Shown here piece after piece: positions 25,294 to 32,429 of a stretch of DNA of 64,000 nucleotides. Origin of the DNA: Hofstenia miamia (taxonomy: Eukaryota > Xenacoelomorpha > Acoela > Hofsteniidae); NCBI GenBank assembly GCA_900660155.1, contig CABFPE010000630.1, positions 288,997 to 352,996 of the forward strand. Reading direction: 5' to 3'. The notes under the pieces are model-generated. The model did no database searches. It had not been told where the DNA came from and worked only from the letters and a program-made list of their open reading frames with translations. Every line of letters starts with the position of its first letter. Within the stretch, counting starts at the first letter, position 1. The position numbers and the translations under genes were made by a program.

Positions 25294-27731
25294 GTACTTT
25301 AACAAAGGACTTGCGGATAATTCTATATTACAAACTTCATCAGTACAGTTTATTTATTACTAAGTTAATACGTAACGTTCAAATATTAAGTGGCGTACTA
25401 ATTGATTCATACTCGTGCGATAGTGAGTATAGAACCAAAATATTTTACGTGCGGTGTGAATTTCGTGCCATGGCAAGACGTGTTATGAGGGATACCAGTA
25501 CTATAAAAATTATTGATTTATGAGTACTAAGTTCTCTACAAACTAGATCATATAGTTTCAATTTTGTCATCAACTTGCAGAACATTGCACCTGATCAATC
25601 TACATGCATTTCGTTATATATATCTTACCTATTTTTTACGTTCTTCGACAATTATTTCACATTATAATGCAGAAAGCATAATTTTTCATTGATTAAAGAA
25701 AAGTCAGATTGTCAACCTGGTTCTATGTCAGGTAAGTCTTGGTCTTGATACAGTCGTTTGTTTGCAATAATATAAACTTTTGTGGTACAGTAAAATTTTT
25801 CACTATCTATCTGAGCTTCGCAAGTAAATTGGTAAGCTGGGCCTCATTTGCTTACTTGCATTGGTGTTTTTTTAAAAACCAGTTTCATAAAAATTTATTT
25901 GTTTATAAAAACAGTTTTAATATAAAATACTAGAGTATTTATTTTTGAAAATAAAGTTACTATATTTACCTATAGAAACTAAATTATATAATTCTGTACT
26001 ATTTTTAATATCGTGTTTTACTACTGATGAGTTTTAACTTTTCAAAACAGCACAACGTAATTCCATTAAAAATGCAACGATGTAGCTCTGTTCTCACCTT
26101 TTGGCTCCCGTCTAAAAAGTGTTTGTGTTTGCTAATCGGTAGAAAAAAGTATTTTTGACAAAATTAAGATTTATGGATTTTAATTGGGAAGAGACATTTT
26201 TTCCAAAAATATGCCGTTCTTATTGTCAAATGCATTTAGAACACTCCTACTACGGAAGTTGCCGATGCTAAAAATCAGCCTCAAAGCCAAAAAGAACTTG
26301 AGAAGATTAAGAGAACGCTTCTTCAACATGAAAAGAAAACTCTTTCTAAAATTGAAGCACCGGGGGCTGTTTCACGAGGTACTTTTATTCATGATTTGAT
26401 ATTGAATTTAGAATGTCTAACTTAACTTTTATTTAAACTTTTAAACATATTTCTCAAACATTTTAATTTATCTAATAAAATGATTGAGAAAATACTTGAT
26501 CTTTTCAAATTTAGGGTAAAAGCATTTGTGTGCAAATTTATTTTTTATTGTTAACGCAATTAATTTTTTTATCTCAATGTGCCCATAAAGTTTAGGAATT
26601 CGTATTGTTGGTTAATTTTATGATCAAAGTTGGTTTTAATATTTAAAATTCAACAATAGTTTGGAATTTATTTTGGGATTAATTCAATTAGAATCGTGTA
26701 TAGGAAATAGTCTGTAACTGTTAATTTATAATATTTATAAAACATTTTCACATCATTGCTTGGGACCCAAGGTTTTATGTATTGGTGTATGCATATTCTT
26801 AGAGAGATTTGGTGTATCAATTATTGCAAAAGTTTTGTCTATGATTATCCGGCATATTAAGCTAATTGAAATGAGATATTTGCCTACTGTTTTCGTTTAG
26901 ATGTACGAAACTACTGGGTAGAAATGCTTGTTTCAGGCATTTGAATTATTACCAAAAATTTAGAATTATTGCAATAATTATTGCAAATTATAATTTATTT
27001 TTTGAACAAACATTTCAATTTTTTCTGTCCTACTACTATTGCGATAGAATATTCAACAGTTATGGAATTTTGTCAATATATTATTTATTTGTGCTTATTT
27101 TTTAATACGTAGCACATTGTTTTCAGGCATCTACGATTAAATTCCATTTGGTGGCATAATTTATTAGCAACGATCAAATTCCAAAATGCATTAATATATT
27201 GAACTTTGGTTTTTCGTATAAAACTTTTTTAATAAATGTTTGAAATAAACGTAATTAGTTAAACCCTGCTTCAACAGCATTAAAAATATGGTCATAAGCA
27301 CTGCATGTTAATAAGAATAACTTATAGACCTCATACTTTTCATCTAAAGGATACAGGAAAATTTGCAATGTTCTATATTTTGAATACTTTGCTAACAAAT
27401 CTTTCCCTGATTTTTTGGACTTTATGGCCATGATATTCTCAAGTGATGTGTGTTAGATTTGTACTTTATGAAACTAATTTTAGATGCCAGTGATAGTGAT
27501 ACCTCTGAAAGTAATAGCAGTGAGTCGCCACCAATGAGTCCCAATACAGTGTCAGCTCCTCAGCCGGTTGATGAAATGAGTGATGAAGAGGATGAAGATC
27601 CCATGATCTCTGTCAATGGCAAACTAATTCCATACAGTGACGTCACACCAGATGATGTAGCTTTAATGACATCAGATGAAAAAGCCACTTATCAGAAAGT
27701 TGGACAAGAACTTTTCTCTGCTTTGATGTAA
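4970..27731 (+). CDS. GTF2E1: General transcription factor TFIIE subunit alpha (six coding exons, about 410 aa)
   Basis: TFIIE alpha joins the RNA polymerase II preinitiation complex and recruits and stimulates TFIIH. Exons: 4970-5174, 6408-6574, 8051-8327, 22868-23064, 26240-26378 and 27484-27731. All junctions are AG/GT and the phases (1,0,1,0,1) agree, giving one frame of about 410 residues; the human protein has 439. Order: winged-helix domain (about residues 5-110), zinc ribbon (C129, C134, C160, C163), linker, KELEKIKRTLLQHEKK helix, serine/acidic tract, and a conserved C-terminal block. The tract AATTTCCTTAATGG carries the start ATG. A strong acceptor (TTTTTCATTTAG, ending 4928) just upstream suggests a spliced 5' UTR whose first exon is not seen. 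Introns total about 21.5 kb and are loaded with transposons. Identity is secure from collinearity along the whole protein. Confidence 0.95.
5175..6407 (+). other. GTF2E1 intron 1
   Basis: An AT-rich intron of 1.23 kb bounded by GTGAGC and TTTAG. No mobile element or RNA gene was recognised inside it. Confidence 0.85.
6408..6574 (+). CDS. GTF2E1: GTF2E1 coding exon 2 (winged helix, second part)
   Basis: Starts after CGGTTTAG. With the leftover G it gives DHLVNHRMKIELQADGK, then YYYINYKAFVNVVKYKL, which parallels human NYYFINYRTLVNVVKYKL, the beta-wing and last helix of the extended winged helix. It ends ...ICK|GTTTCA in phase 0. The donor is weaker than consensus, but the reading frame and the next exon agree with it. 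Confidence 0.93.
6575..8050 (+). other. GTF2E1 intron 2 with a (TA)n array at 6965-7000
   Basis: A 1.48-kb AT-rich intron. The only structured feature seen is an 18-unit TA microsatellite. The 3' splice site is TATTGTTTAG. Confidence 0.85.
8051..8327 (+). CDS. GTF2E1: GTF2E1 coding exon 3 (zinc ribbon)
   Basis: Encodes AQYKCSSEKCSRMYSELD, about 20 residues later LCTFCGSEVEEG, and then helices ending EPTEKSHTG. It aligns with human FKCPVCSSTFTDLEA ... FRCTFCHTEVEED. Two cysteine pairs for zinc are present, but the first has four residues between cysteines rather than the usual two. The donor CAG|GTAAGA at 8328 is strong. The exon ends in phase 1. Confidence 0.94.
8790..10435 (-). mobile_element. 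Tc1/mariner-superfamily DNA transposon (DD37D-like) with assembly duplication
   Basis: Terminal inverted repeats at 8790-8815 and 10410-10435 match at 25 of 26 positions, start CAGGGTGAACAGAAAG, and are flanked by TA on both sides. On the - strand the transposase (ATG at 10277, stop at 8908) shows helix-turn-helix text, IIFSDEKLF with the first Asp, TFQQDGAPSHTS with the second, and SPDLNPMDF with the third; 37 residues separate the last two. There is one frameshift near the N terminus, after HCSGRTNSEIIK. A single N at 9342 joins two contigs: bases from 9343 repeat those from 8986. The left contig also shows an internal deletion of about 0.7 kb, ending with the element's own 3' subterminal region. 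The unduplicated length would be about 1.29 kb. Confidence 0.88.
8908..10277 (-). pseudogene. Transposase of the 8790-10435 Tc1/mariner element
   Basis: The longest intact frame covers 10197 down to the N at 9342 and carries the whole catalytic core. It includes the Trp-rich WPPASPDLNP region and VWSLLEAKV downstream. The true C terminus lies beyond the N, in the left contig (LRASVGNFRQRIKRLIERKG, stop at 8908). Apart from one N-terminal frameshift and the contig join, little decay is visible, so this insertion is young. It lies antisense to the host GTF2E1 gene in intron 3. Confidence 0.85.
10436..10702. other. AT-rich intron sequence
   Basis: Nothing recognised between two adjacent transposons inside GTF2E1 intron 3. 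Confidence 0.5.
10711..11540. mobile_element. hAT-type non-autonomous element with perfect 8-bp target duplication
   Basis: The element begins CAGGGATTGGAA and ends TTCCAATCCCTG, a perfect 12-bp inverted repeat. It is flanked by an exact ATTATTCC duplication at 10703-10710 and 11541-11548. The 830-bp interior has repeated AATAAATTATTG words near both ends and no transposase-like frame. The target-site length and TIR form are those of hAT elements; the family within hAT is unknown. Confidence 0.88.
11616..11896 (+). repeat. Palindrome-cored interspersed repeat, copy A
   Basis: Shared flank text is ATGAGTATCGATTTGGGCGAG on the left and GCCGCGGCTCAC, then ATTGCGCAA and CCACTGAAAT, on the right. 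The centre is a hairpin with arms 11657-11680 (GTTTAGTAAATCCATCTATT...) and 11693-11716, pairing at 22 of 24 positions around a 12-base loop. An outer stem GGCGAGGGACG versus CCATCCCCCGCC (about 11645 and 11744) is also visible. The inner arm sequence is unrelated to that of copies B and C. It starts about 70 bp beyond the hAT element's target duplication. Confidence 0.7.
12152..12530. mobile_element. hAT-type MITE inserted into a coding-like tract
   Basis: Ends CAGGCCCGTAGCCACGG and GGCTACGGGGCTG are inverted repeats. The 8-bp flanks TAAGCACC (12144-12151) and GAAGCACC (12531-12538) match at 7 of 8 positions, as for hAT. The element is 379 bp with no coding content. Its right flank is the end of a coding-like frame on the - strand. 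Confidence 0.8.
12531..13240 (-). pseudogene. Unidentified decayed coding-like tract
   Basis: On the - strand three adjoining stretches read like real protein rather than AT noise. About 13240-12985 contains LPLNLTVGRIDAHNHV and MQMRIVLLTNIEEMAVLEEN. About 12965-12800 contains SFPNFIDAAGYNSLLLFLQ. The open frame 12843-12531 contains LVADEKVLKNPSDDSLFLEV. They lie in more than one frame with several stops, and the tract ends at a hAT MITE. I do not recognise the family. It could be a processed pseudogene, part of a mobile element, or a diverged exon cluster. It lies antisense within GTF2E1 intron 3, and an assembly gap starts 0.3 kb upstream. Confidence 0.45.
13534..13727. other. Assembly gap (194 N) followed by a G homopolymer
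   Basis: A run of N is followed directly by about 12 G and CGGG, an unusual composition in this AT-rich sequence that may be a low-quality read end. Confidence 0.95.
13728..14210. other. Intron sequence, nothing recognised
   Basis: AT-rich, without coding-like frames or terminal repeats that I can support. Confidence 0.5.
14219..14761 (+). mobile_element. hAT deletion derivative retaining the transposase C terminus
   Basis: TIRs TAGAGACAAAACTTTTATG and its inverse (one mismatch in about 20) bound 543 bp. Flanks GTTATTAG (14211-14218) and CTTATTAG (14762-14769) are an 8-bp duplication with one change. Inside, from about 14534, the frame IVERTFRSYKDVLSSRLHNL followed by PENIAILYM matches the C-terminal dimerisation segment of hAT transposases. 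A second frame just upstream (NSDLLFIELEPNQSFF) is probably also transposase. The catalytic part is absent, so it cannot move on its own. Confidence 0.85.
14770..15640. other. Intron sequence, nothing recognised
   Basis: AT-rich intron 3 sequence. One - strand frame at 15022-15237 has no recognisable motif. Confidence 0.5.
15641..16126. mobile_element. Possible MITE with ACCTTAAA termini
   Basis: ACCTTAAAGTGCCTGG at the left and CCAGTCTGTTTAAGGT at the right are inverted at about 12 of 16 positions, 486 bp apart. No clear target duplication is seen, so the call is tentative. Confidence 0.4.
16504..16532. repeat. (TA)n microsatellite
   Basis: About 14 TA units within GTF2E1 intron 3. The surrounding 16.1-17.7 kb shows nothing else recognisable. 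Confidence 0.9.
17697..17948 (+). repeat. Palindrome-cored interspersed repeat, copy B
   Basis: The left flank ACATGAGTTTCAATT and GCGACGCCTG and the right flank TGACGTAAT, CGGCTCACGTCGA, ATTGCGCAA and GCACTGAAAT are shared with copies A and C. The core hairpin has arms 17742-17761 (CTGTAGCGTCTGCAAGTGTT) and 17770-17789, complementary at 19 of 20 positions, with an 8-base loop. Relative to copy C the arms carry a two-base change that is matched on the opposite arm. Confidence 0.75.
18364..19144. mobile_element. hAT-type non-autonomous element with subterminal ACCGGTT motifs
   Basis: Ends CAGTACTGCAACCG and CGGTTGCAGCACAG are inverted repeats with flanks sharing TATAGCT (18357-18363 and 19145-19151). 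Both subterminal regions are dense in ACCGGTT/AACCGGT words, for example GTAACCGGTTGAG and GGTGACCGGTC on the left and GGAACCGGTTATC and GGTAACCGGCACC on the right. Such clusters are typical transposase-binding sites of hAT elements. The 781-bp interior is AT-rich without a transposase frame. Confidence 0.8.
19152..21048. other. Intron sequence with two GC-rich patches
   Basis: Mostly AT-rich. Patches at about 19160-19212 (GGGCTAGGCCGGGCTTAGGCC-like) and 20728-20810 (GGGCCGGGCACGGGCC-like) resemble ends of MITEs, but I could not pair them into one element. Confidence 0.4.
21053..21574. mobile_element. piggyBac-like MITE
   Basis: The left end CCCTTTGAGGCGT and the right end ACGCAGTGAAAGGG are inverted repeats with the CCCTTT start typical of piggyBac-like elements. 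The right flank is TTAA and the left flank CTAA, consistent with a TTAA target with one change. The 522-bp element has no transposase frame. Internal words TTCGACTTTAGTCACA, TTCGACTTCAGTCCACA and TTCGATCATAGTCACA repeat imperfectly. Confidence 0.65.
21870..22490 (-). mobile_element. P-element/THAP9-type transposase fragment (C-terminal part)
   Basis: On the - strand from 22490 a coding-like frame of about 110 codons includes DYYISVKQIFEGEKKLRLLV and LDYVSGRAANKTCEKINC followed by TGCQNILI. Further down comes LDRGGLTKPSEYSFTLWSAS. A YVSG...C..C...L segment followed by RGGL.KPSE is the layout of P/THAP9 transposase C termini. The DNA contains an internal direct repeat: 21872-21965 and 22046-22139 are nearly identical, offset 174 bp. 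This breaks the frame. No termini are seen. It sits antisense in intron 3, just upstream of exon 4. Confidence 0.65.
22868..23064 (+). CDS. GTF2E1: GTF2E1 coding exon 4 (linker)
   Basis: Starts after GTATTTTAG and ends ...GTTGAG|GTAAAT. It completes Asp217 and encodes a serine- and histidine-rich linker, then LKDLTQNVSIDLGV and APLWMTQSTIGAS. These parallel human YEDLYTQNVVINM and RPIWLRESTVQG, so this exon is genuine although the linker is diverged. Phases 1 and 0 fit exons 3 and 5. It follows an intron of 14.5 kb, by far the longest in the gene. Confidence 0.9.
24021..24339. mobile_element. Short MITE with TAGGGCCCTGCGAA-type ends
   Basis: TAGGGCCCTGCGAA on the left and TTCACAGGGACCTA on the right are inverted at 12 of 14 positions. 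Subterminal TCCGAATC/ATTCGAATT words occur on both sides. No convincing target duplication is present. Confidence 0.6.
24436..25252. repeat. TA-bounded 0.82-kb duplicated segment, copy 1
   Basis: This segment is repeated, apparently without change, at 31034-31850 (offset 6598). Both copies are bounded on both sides by (TA)n arrays, and the flanks beyond the arrays differ. No coding content or terminal inverted repeats are recognisable. It may be an element that favours TA arrays, a recent segmental copy, or an assembly effect. Confidence 0.85.
26240..26378 (+). CDS. GTF2E1: GTF2E1 coding exon 5
   Basis: Starts after GCATTTAG and ends CGAG|GTACTT. It encodes NTPTTEVADAKNQPQ and then KELEKIKRTLLQHEKKTLSK, matching human NEEVMRALLIHEKKTSS, a conserved helix ahead of the acidic region. 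Phases 0 and 1 fit the neighbouring exons. A longer overlapping open frame in another register (26184-26399) has no such match and is spurious. Confidence 0.92.
26379..27483 (+). other. GTF2E1 intron 5
   Basis: 1.1 kb, AT-rich, bounded by GTACTT and CTAATTTTAG. Nothing recognised inside. Confidence 0.85.
27484..27731 (+). CDS. GTF2E1: GTF2E1 coding exon 6 (acidic C-terminal domain)
   Basis: Encodes DASDSDTSESNSSESPP, an acidic DEMSDEEDEDP run, then ISVNGKLIPYSDVTPDD and the terminal KATYQKVGQELFSALM. It aligns with human SDSESETSESDDD ... DPIVMVAGRPFSYSEV ... EKEAYIAMGQRMFEDLFE. In human TFIIE alpha the acidic segment contacts the PH domain of TFIIH p62. The stop is TAA at 27729. An ATTAAA at 27800-27805 is a plausible variant polyadenylation signal. 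Confidence 0.95.
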
Positions 27732-28255
27732 TTTATTCAATTGTATTTCTTCAGTATTGTTATTGTTTTATATTTTTTTTGATTTTATGTTTAACATTTA
27801 TTAAATAATTACATGAATCTTTACTTTGACTGTAGACTATATTTAATAATATAAATCTGAATCAGTGTGTGAGATGGGCTGATCCCAGCCTGCTTGTTCG
27901 ACTCATCGGTGACATTTAATGTGTTTCATAAACTGGGTTATGTGTGGGGTTTCGAGTCAAGTTGAGAAATAGTTTTTAAAGTAATAAACTAGTTTTATGA
28001 ATCGCTTTGCTTTACAAAAAAGTAATTAGTCTTAACATGCCCAATCATTGTTAAAATTTCACAATATTTGCTGACACTAATGGGATGATTTAACTAATTC
28101 AATTTAAAATTCCTTATTTTTATGATTGACCTGAATTATCCTGAGTTTTATATTTATTTTACATCTGTAATAATAGATACATTGGAACATGCAAAACACT
28201 AATATCAATTAAATTTAAAAATAAACTGTTTTTTATGTAAATCGCGAAAGACCCT

Positions 28256-29472
28256 GTGTTGCCATATGGCAACGCTAGGCATTCAGACTACAAAATGTCA
28301 AACAACATAAAACCTTTTATGCTTAAACCAACATCATATTTCATGCAAAAAGTGTGCACAATTCATTTTTCAGTAATTTCCAGTACATCTTTTGTTTTTG
28401 CTTAAATAATCAAACGATCTTTTTCTTTAAAACACACAAATTCAGGCACTCTTAACACTTGAACAGTACACATTTTTTTCATCCACCTGAGCTTGGAAAT
28501 TCTGCATAGCTAGACAAATAACAGATATATTTGCTGATGAAAATCAAACGATTGTACTTTTTGCATTCCCTATGTATTTATTAGGGATTATATATTCCAA
28601 TATTTCACAAAATATGAATCAATATTTTAATATTTCAAAATTTGCTGAGTGCAGCAATTAGCATCACCTGTTTGAAATATGATAAAAACTTAATAAAATG
28701 CTTTTTGGAAAGATTGTTTAAATATGTACATGTAGTTAATTATTTGCTGTTATTACAAAGATTGAGCCTTGTTCACGATTTTTTTGTCATATTTCAAACA
28801 TTAAGTGAATCGTTTTGTTTACTTGAACATGATGAAGGTAATCATTAGAGAAAGATTCTGTGAATTTGAATATTCCCTTAGTCACTGTTGTATATAAATA
28901 CATTTTGTATATATAATATATTTTAAGATATTAAAAACATATTATACTTGAACTATTGAACCAATTCGCAATCTCCGCAAACAGTAAATGAGGTAGTAAT
29001 TGCCTTTTACTGATAAATGTTGGATATCAATTCCTCTAAATTTGTGCAAATATTTTTATCATTTCCATTTAGTGAAGATTTCATTGCTAATGAATTAATG
29101 CACTCTTCCTAGTCATTATATTATGCACAGATACTCAACATTATACTGTTTGCTAAATTTATTATTATTATTTAGTATTATTTATTTTTAAAATCCTTTG
29201 CACATAAAATTAATACAAAAAAAGTGTTAAACACTTGTTAGGATGTCAAAAACAGTATTTTCTTCTTTAATTAATTTTGGTTGTTGGAATTGATTGAGGT
29301 CTTTTGTAATTTAAATGTGATTTTTCTTTGTTGGCCAATTCCAAATATTTCTTTTCCCTTTTATGTTCATTTAGTTAAATGTGATCTTTAATCGTAAATA
29401 TTATCTTTAATATTTCCCATTATATTATAGAAAAACATTGTCTGAATGCCTAGTGTTACCATATGGCAACAC
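28256..29472. mobile_element. Non-autonomous DNA element with 33-bp inverted ends
   Basis: The left end (28256-28288) starts GTGTTGCCATATGGCAACGC and continues TAGGCATTCAGAC. The right end (29440-29472) is its inverse with 2 differences in 33. Each end contains the self-complementary word TTGCCATATGGCAA or a one-base variant. The 1.15-kb interior has no convincing transposase frame and no target duplication is obvious. It is close behind the 3' end of GTF2E1. Confidence 0.65.
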
Positions 29473-29795
29473 TATAAGAAATGCCTCAATAATCATAATT
29501 TGAAAGGTTATTATGTATGGTATATATCAATGCGTAAAGGATAGTGTAATATTCATAATACATGTGGTTTATTTGAATTACTTGCATAACGGATTCATAT
29601 GGGGCAAAAAACCCCAAAGTTTTATCAGCAGACATTTTCAAAAATATAACTGATTATAACTTTGAATGTTTTAGTCAAATTTTAAAATAAACTATTCAAA
29701 TACGCGGGAAGCACTAATAATGTAAAGCACAGTACAACACCTTTATCAAAATATTGAAAATACTATCTATGATTTCATTAAAACATTAGTTTTGA

Positions 29796-29843
29796 GTGTT
29801 GCCATATGAAAACGCTAGGATAACTCGGGTTAACCTAGCGTTT
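29796..29843. repeat. Third copy of the GTGTTGCCATATG terminal word with an AAACGCTAGG hairpin
   Basis: GTGTTGCCATATG (29796-29808) repeats the end of the 28256-29472 element. It overlaps a hairpin with perfect 10-base arms AAACGCTAGG (29810-29819) and CCTAGCGTTT (29834-29843). It looks like two ends of the same family brought together with the interior lost. Confidence 0.55.
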
Positions 29844-30301
29844 AGTTTGTTCATTATATTGAACTTTGGGTTTGAGTAGTAAGGAAATTTGTTCAATATA
29901 ATTTGTAAATAATAGATGGAATTGGTTTTAAATAATTCGTATGTACTAATAAAATTAATATTTTCATATGAAAGACCACAGTAGTACTCTGGCAATGCAA
30001 AATGGGCTCTATGAATTGCGCCAAAGATAAATGATTTCGATGTGTAATTTTGATTTTGCATATTTTAAAATTTGAAACAGTTTTTGGCCATAGTTGTGAT
30101 TGAGCTGAGATTTTAAAGGCCTACCTGAACCCATTTTGTTGTAATTTTGTTATAAAATATGAAAAAGTTTAAAAAACAATTGGAATCAACAAATTTAAAA
30201 AGTATTTATATAACTATTTTGAGAATATTGTAATTTTTCCTCATCACTTAAAATTCCGTGGTATTTGTATGACCCTGGAAAATCAAATTATATATATATA
30301 T

Positions 30302-31016
30302 NNNNNNNNNNNNNNNNNNNNNNNNNNNNNNNNNNNNNNNNNNNNNNNNNNNNNNNNNNNNNNNNNNNNNNNNNNNNNNNNNNNNNNNNNNNNNNNNNNN
30401 NNNNNNNNNNNNNNNNNNNNNNNNNNNNNNNNNNNNNNNNNNNNNNNNNNNNNNNNNNNNNNNNNNNNNNNNNNNNNNNNNNNNNNNNNNNNNNNNNNNN
30501 NNNNNNNNNNNNNNNNNNNNNNNNNNNNNNNNNNNNNNNNNNNNNNNNNNNNNNNNNNNNNNNNNNNNNNNNNNNNNNNNNNNNNNNNNNNNNNNNNNNN
30601 NNNNNNNNNNNNNNNNNNNNNNNNNNNNNNNNNNNNNNNNNNNNNNNNNNNNNNNNNNNNNNNNNNNNNNNNNNNNNNNNNNNNNNNNNNNNNNNNNNNN
30701 NNNNNNNNNNNNNNNNNNNNNNNNNNNNNNNNNNNNNNNNNNNNNNNNNNNNNNNNNNNNNNNNNNNNNNNNNNNNNNNNNNNNNNNNNNNNNNNNNNNN
30801 NNNNNNNNNNNNNNNNNNNNNNNNNNNNNNNNNNNNNNNNNNNNNNNNNNNNNNNNNNNNNNNNNNNNNNNNNNNNNNNNNNNNNNNNNNNNNNNNNNNN
30901 NNNNNNNNNNNNNNNNNNNNNNNNNNNNNNNNNNNNNNNNNNNNNNNNNNNNNNNNNNNNNNNNNNNNNNNNNNNNNNNNNNNNNNNNNNNNNNNNNNNN
31001 NNNNNNNNNNNNNNNN
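30302..31016. other. Assembly gap (715 N) inside a (TA)n tract
   Basis: TA repeats flank the gap on both sides (30291-30301 and 31017-31033). Confidence 0.95.
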
Positions 31017-31033
31017 ATATATATATATATATA

Positions 31034-31850
31034 TACATATATAGATCAAAATGATAGTGGCAGGCATTTGCTATCTAAAACATCTAAAAAGAAAATATTA
31101 CATGCATTAGTAAGAAGTAATTACTAGGGCTGTTACTTTTTTGTACCTAAAAATGGAAATTTTTATGTTGTAAAATGAATTTTACTTACCTAAAAATCCC
31201 ATTTCTTACCTCATATGTTAAATTGTTTAGGTTTTAAATTTCATGTCAAAAAAGTTTAAATTAAAGGCAAAACTAAAAAAGTCATATTTTGCAGTTGTAG
31301 TAAGTAGTATACTATGGCTATATCAATTATATGACCATTTTCGTCGTTCCTATGTAAAAGATCATTTCGTGAAATTTGACCCTGAGAGTTAGAATTTGAA
31401 AATGCTTAAAACAGCTCTTTTCAAAGAGAGAAGAATGCATTAATGTCTTGGGATTTTTTAGTTGATCATTACTATTTTTAATTTCCGTCTCAAATTTTGG
31501 TGTCAATGTCTTAGCTAAATTCTTCAATGAAAAGTACTTTTTCATTTTCAAAATACTGCCTTAATTTCTTTGAAGTGAAAAAAATAATTTTACTATATAA
31601 TCTTTGTTTTGAATGACTTAATCACATTATACTGCGCGACTCATTACAGAAAATTTTGATTTTTAACACACTTGGGACCATAATAGTTTGCTCAAAAATC
31701 GTGTTATTTACTTGGAATTTCAGGTTTTTCAATCTCCAAAAATTTCAAATCAATTATGACACTTACCTGACGTCACGTAAGTTGCATTGGTTGTTTCTTT
31801 TTGAAAACAACTGAAACAGACAACACATGTGTTATAAATGCTTAAACATG
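31034..31850. repeat. TA-bounded 0.82-kb duplicated segment, copy 2
   Basis: Appears identical to 24436-25252. It starts immediately after the TA-flanked gap and ends in a TA array at about 31852-31893. The left junction cannot be trusted because of the gap. Confidence 0.85.
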
Positions 31851-31896
<46 letters not shown>

Positions 31897-32140
31897 AGTC
31901 GAAAGACATGAAAATTGCACGTTATTTTTGTTTATTTTGTATATAACAGTGTATTTTTTCAATTCAATTAGAATAGCTTGTTATTACACCAAATAGGTCA
32001 TCCACAGCAACCTTGAATTAGAATAAACGGTTTCTTTTATGCTTGGCGATTTGCTAAATATTCAATATTTACACAATAATTGTGTAATTATCATTATTCA
32101 GTTTTGGCTATACAACAATTTATTCGCAATTTTCTGCTTA

Positions 32141-32415
32141 ATTGTTTAGTTCAATGTGATCATTCAGTTCGTTTAATAAAGATTATTTTGTAAGAGATTT
32201 GTTGCGCAATACTTCTTATTACTTAATAAATTCAATAATAAACAACTGTCATTTGGCGTGAGCCGCGGCGAGGGACGTTTGTGGTGAGACAGAAGCATTA
32301 CGTCAGCTCTAGCGCATGCAAGTGTTACCATCGTAAGGCCTACGATGGTAACACTTGCATGCGCTACAGGCGTCCCTCGCCTAATTGAAACTCATGTCTT
32401 CACTTTTTAGAAAAA
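32141..32415 (-). repeat. Palindrome-cored interspersed repeat, copy C (inverted)
   Basis: On the - strand the order is ACATGAGTTTCAATTAGGCG, GGGACGCCTG, hairpin, TGACGTAATGC, CGTCCCTCGCCGCGGCTCAC, then ATTGCGCAA and TAAACAATTA. The hairpin arms 32310-32335 and 32341-32366 are perfectly complementary over 26 bases (TAGCGCATGCAAGTGTTACC...) around a 5-base loop. The outer stem GGCGAGGGACG/CGTCCCTCGCC is exact here. Confidence 0.78.
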
Positions 32416-32429
32416 AATTTTAAAATCGA

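Larger units (their letters stand above)
23065..26239 (+). other. GTF2E1 intron 4
   Basis: A 3.2-kb intron containing a short MITE (24021-24339) and one copy of the TA-bounded 0.82-kb duplication (24436-25252). The rest is AT-rich without recognisable content. Confidence 0.8.

Noticed and set aside
26184-26399. 71-codon frame starting MGRDIFSKN
   Set aside because: It overlaps GTF2E1 exon 5 in a different register; the register with KELEKIKRTLLQHEKK matches the family and fits splice phases.
30265-31067. Long open frames on both strands made of Tyr-Ile repeats and unknown residues
   Set aside because: They consist of (TA)n sequence and a 715-N gap, not coding sequence.
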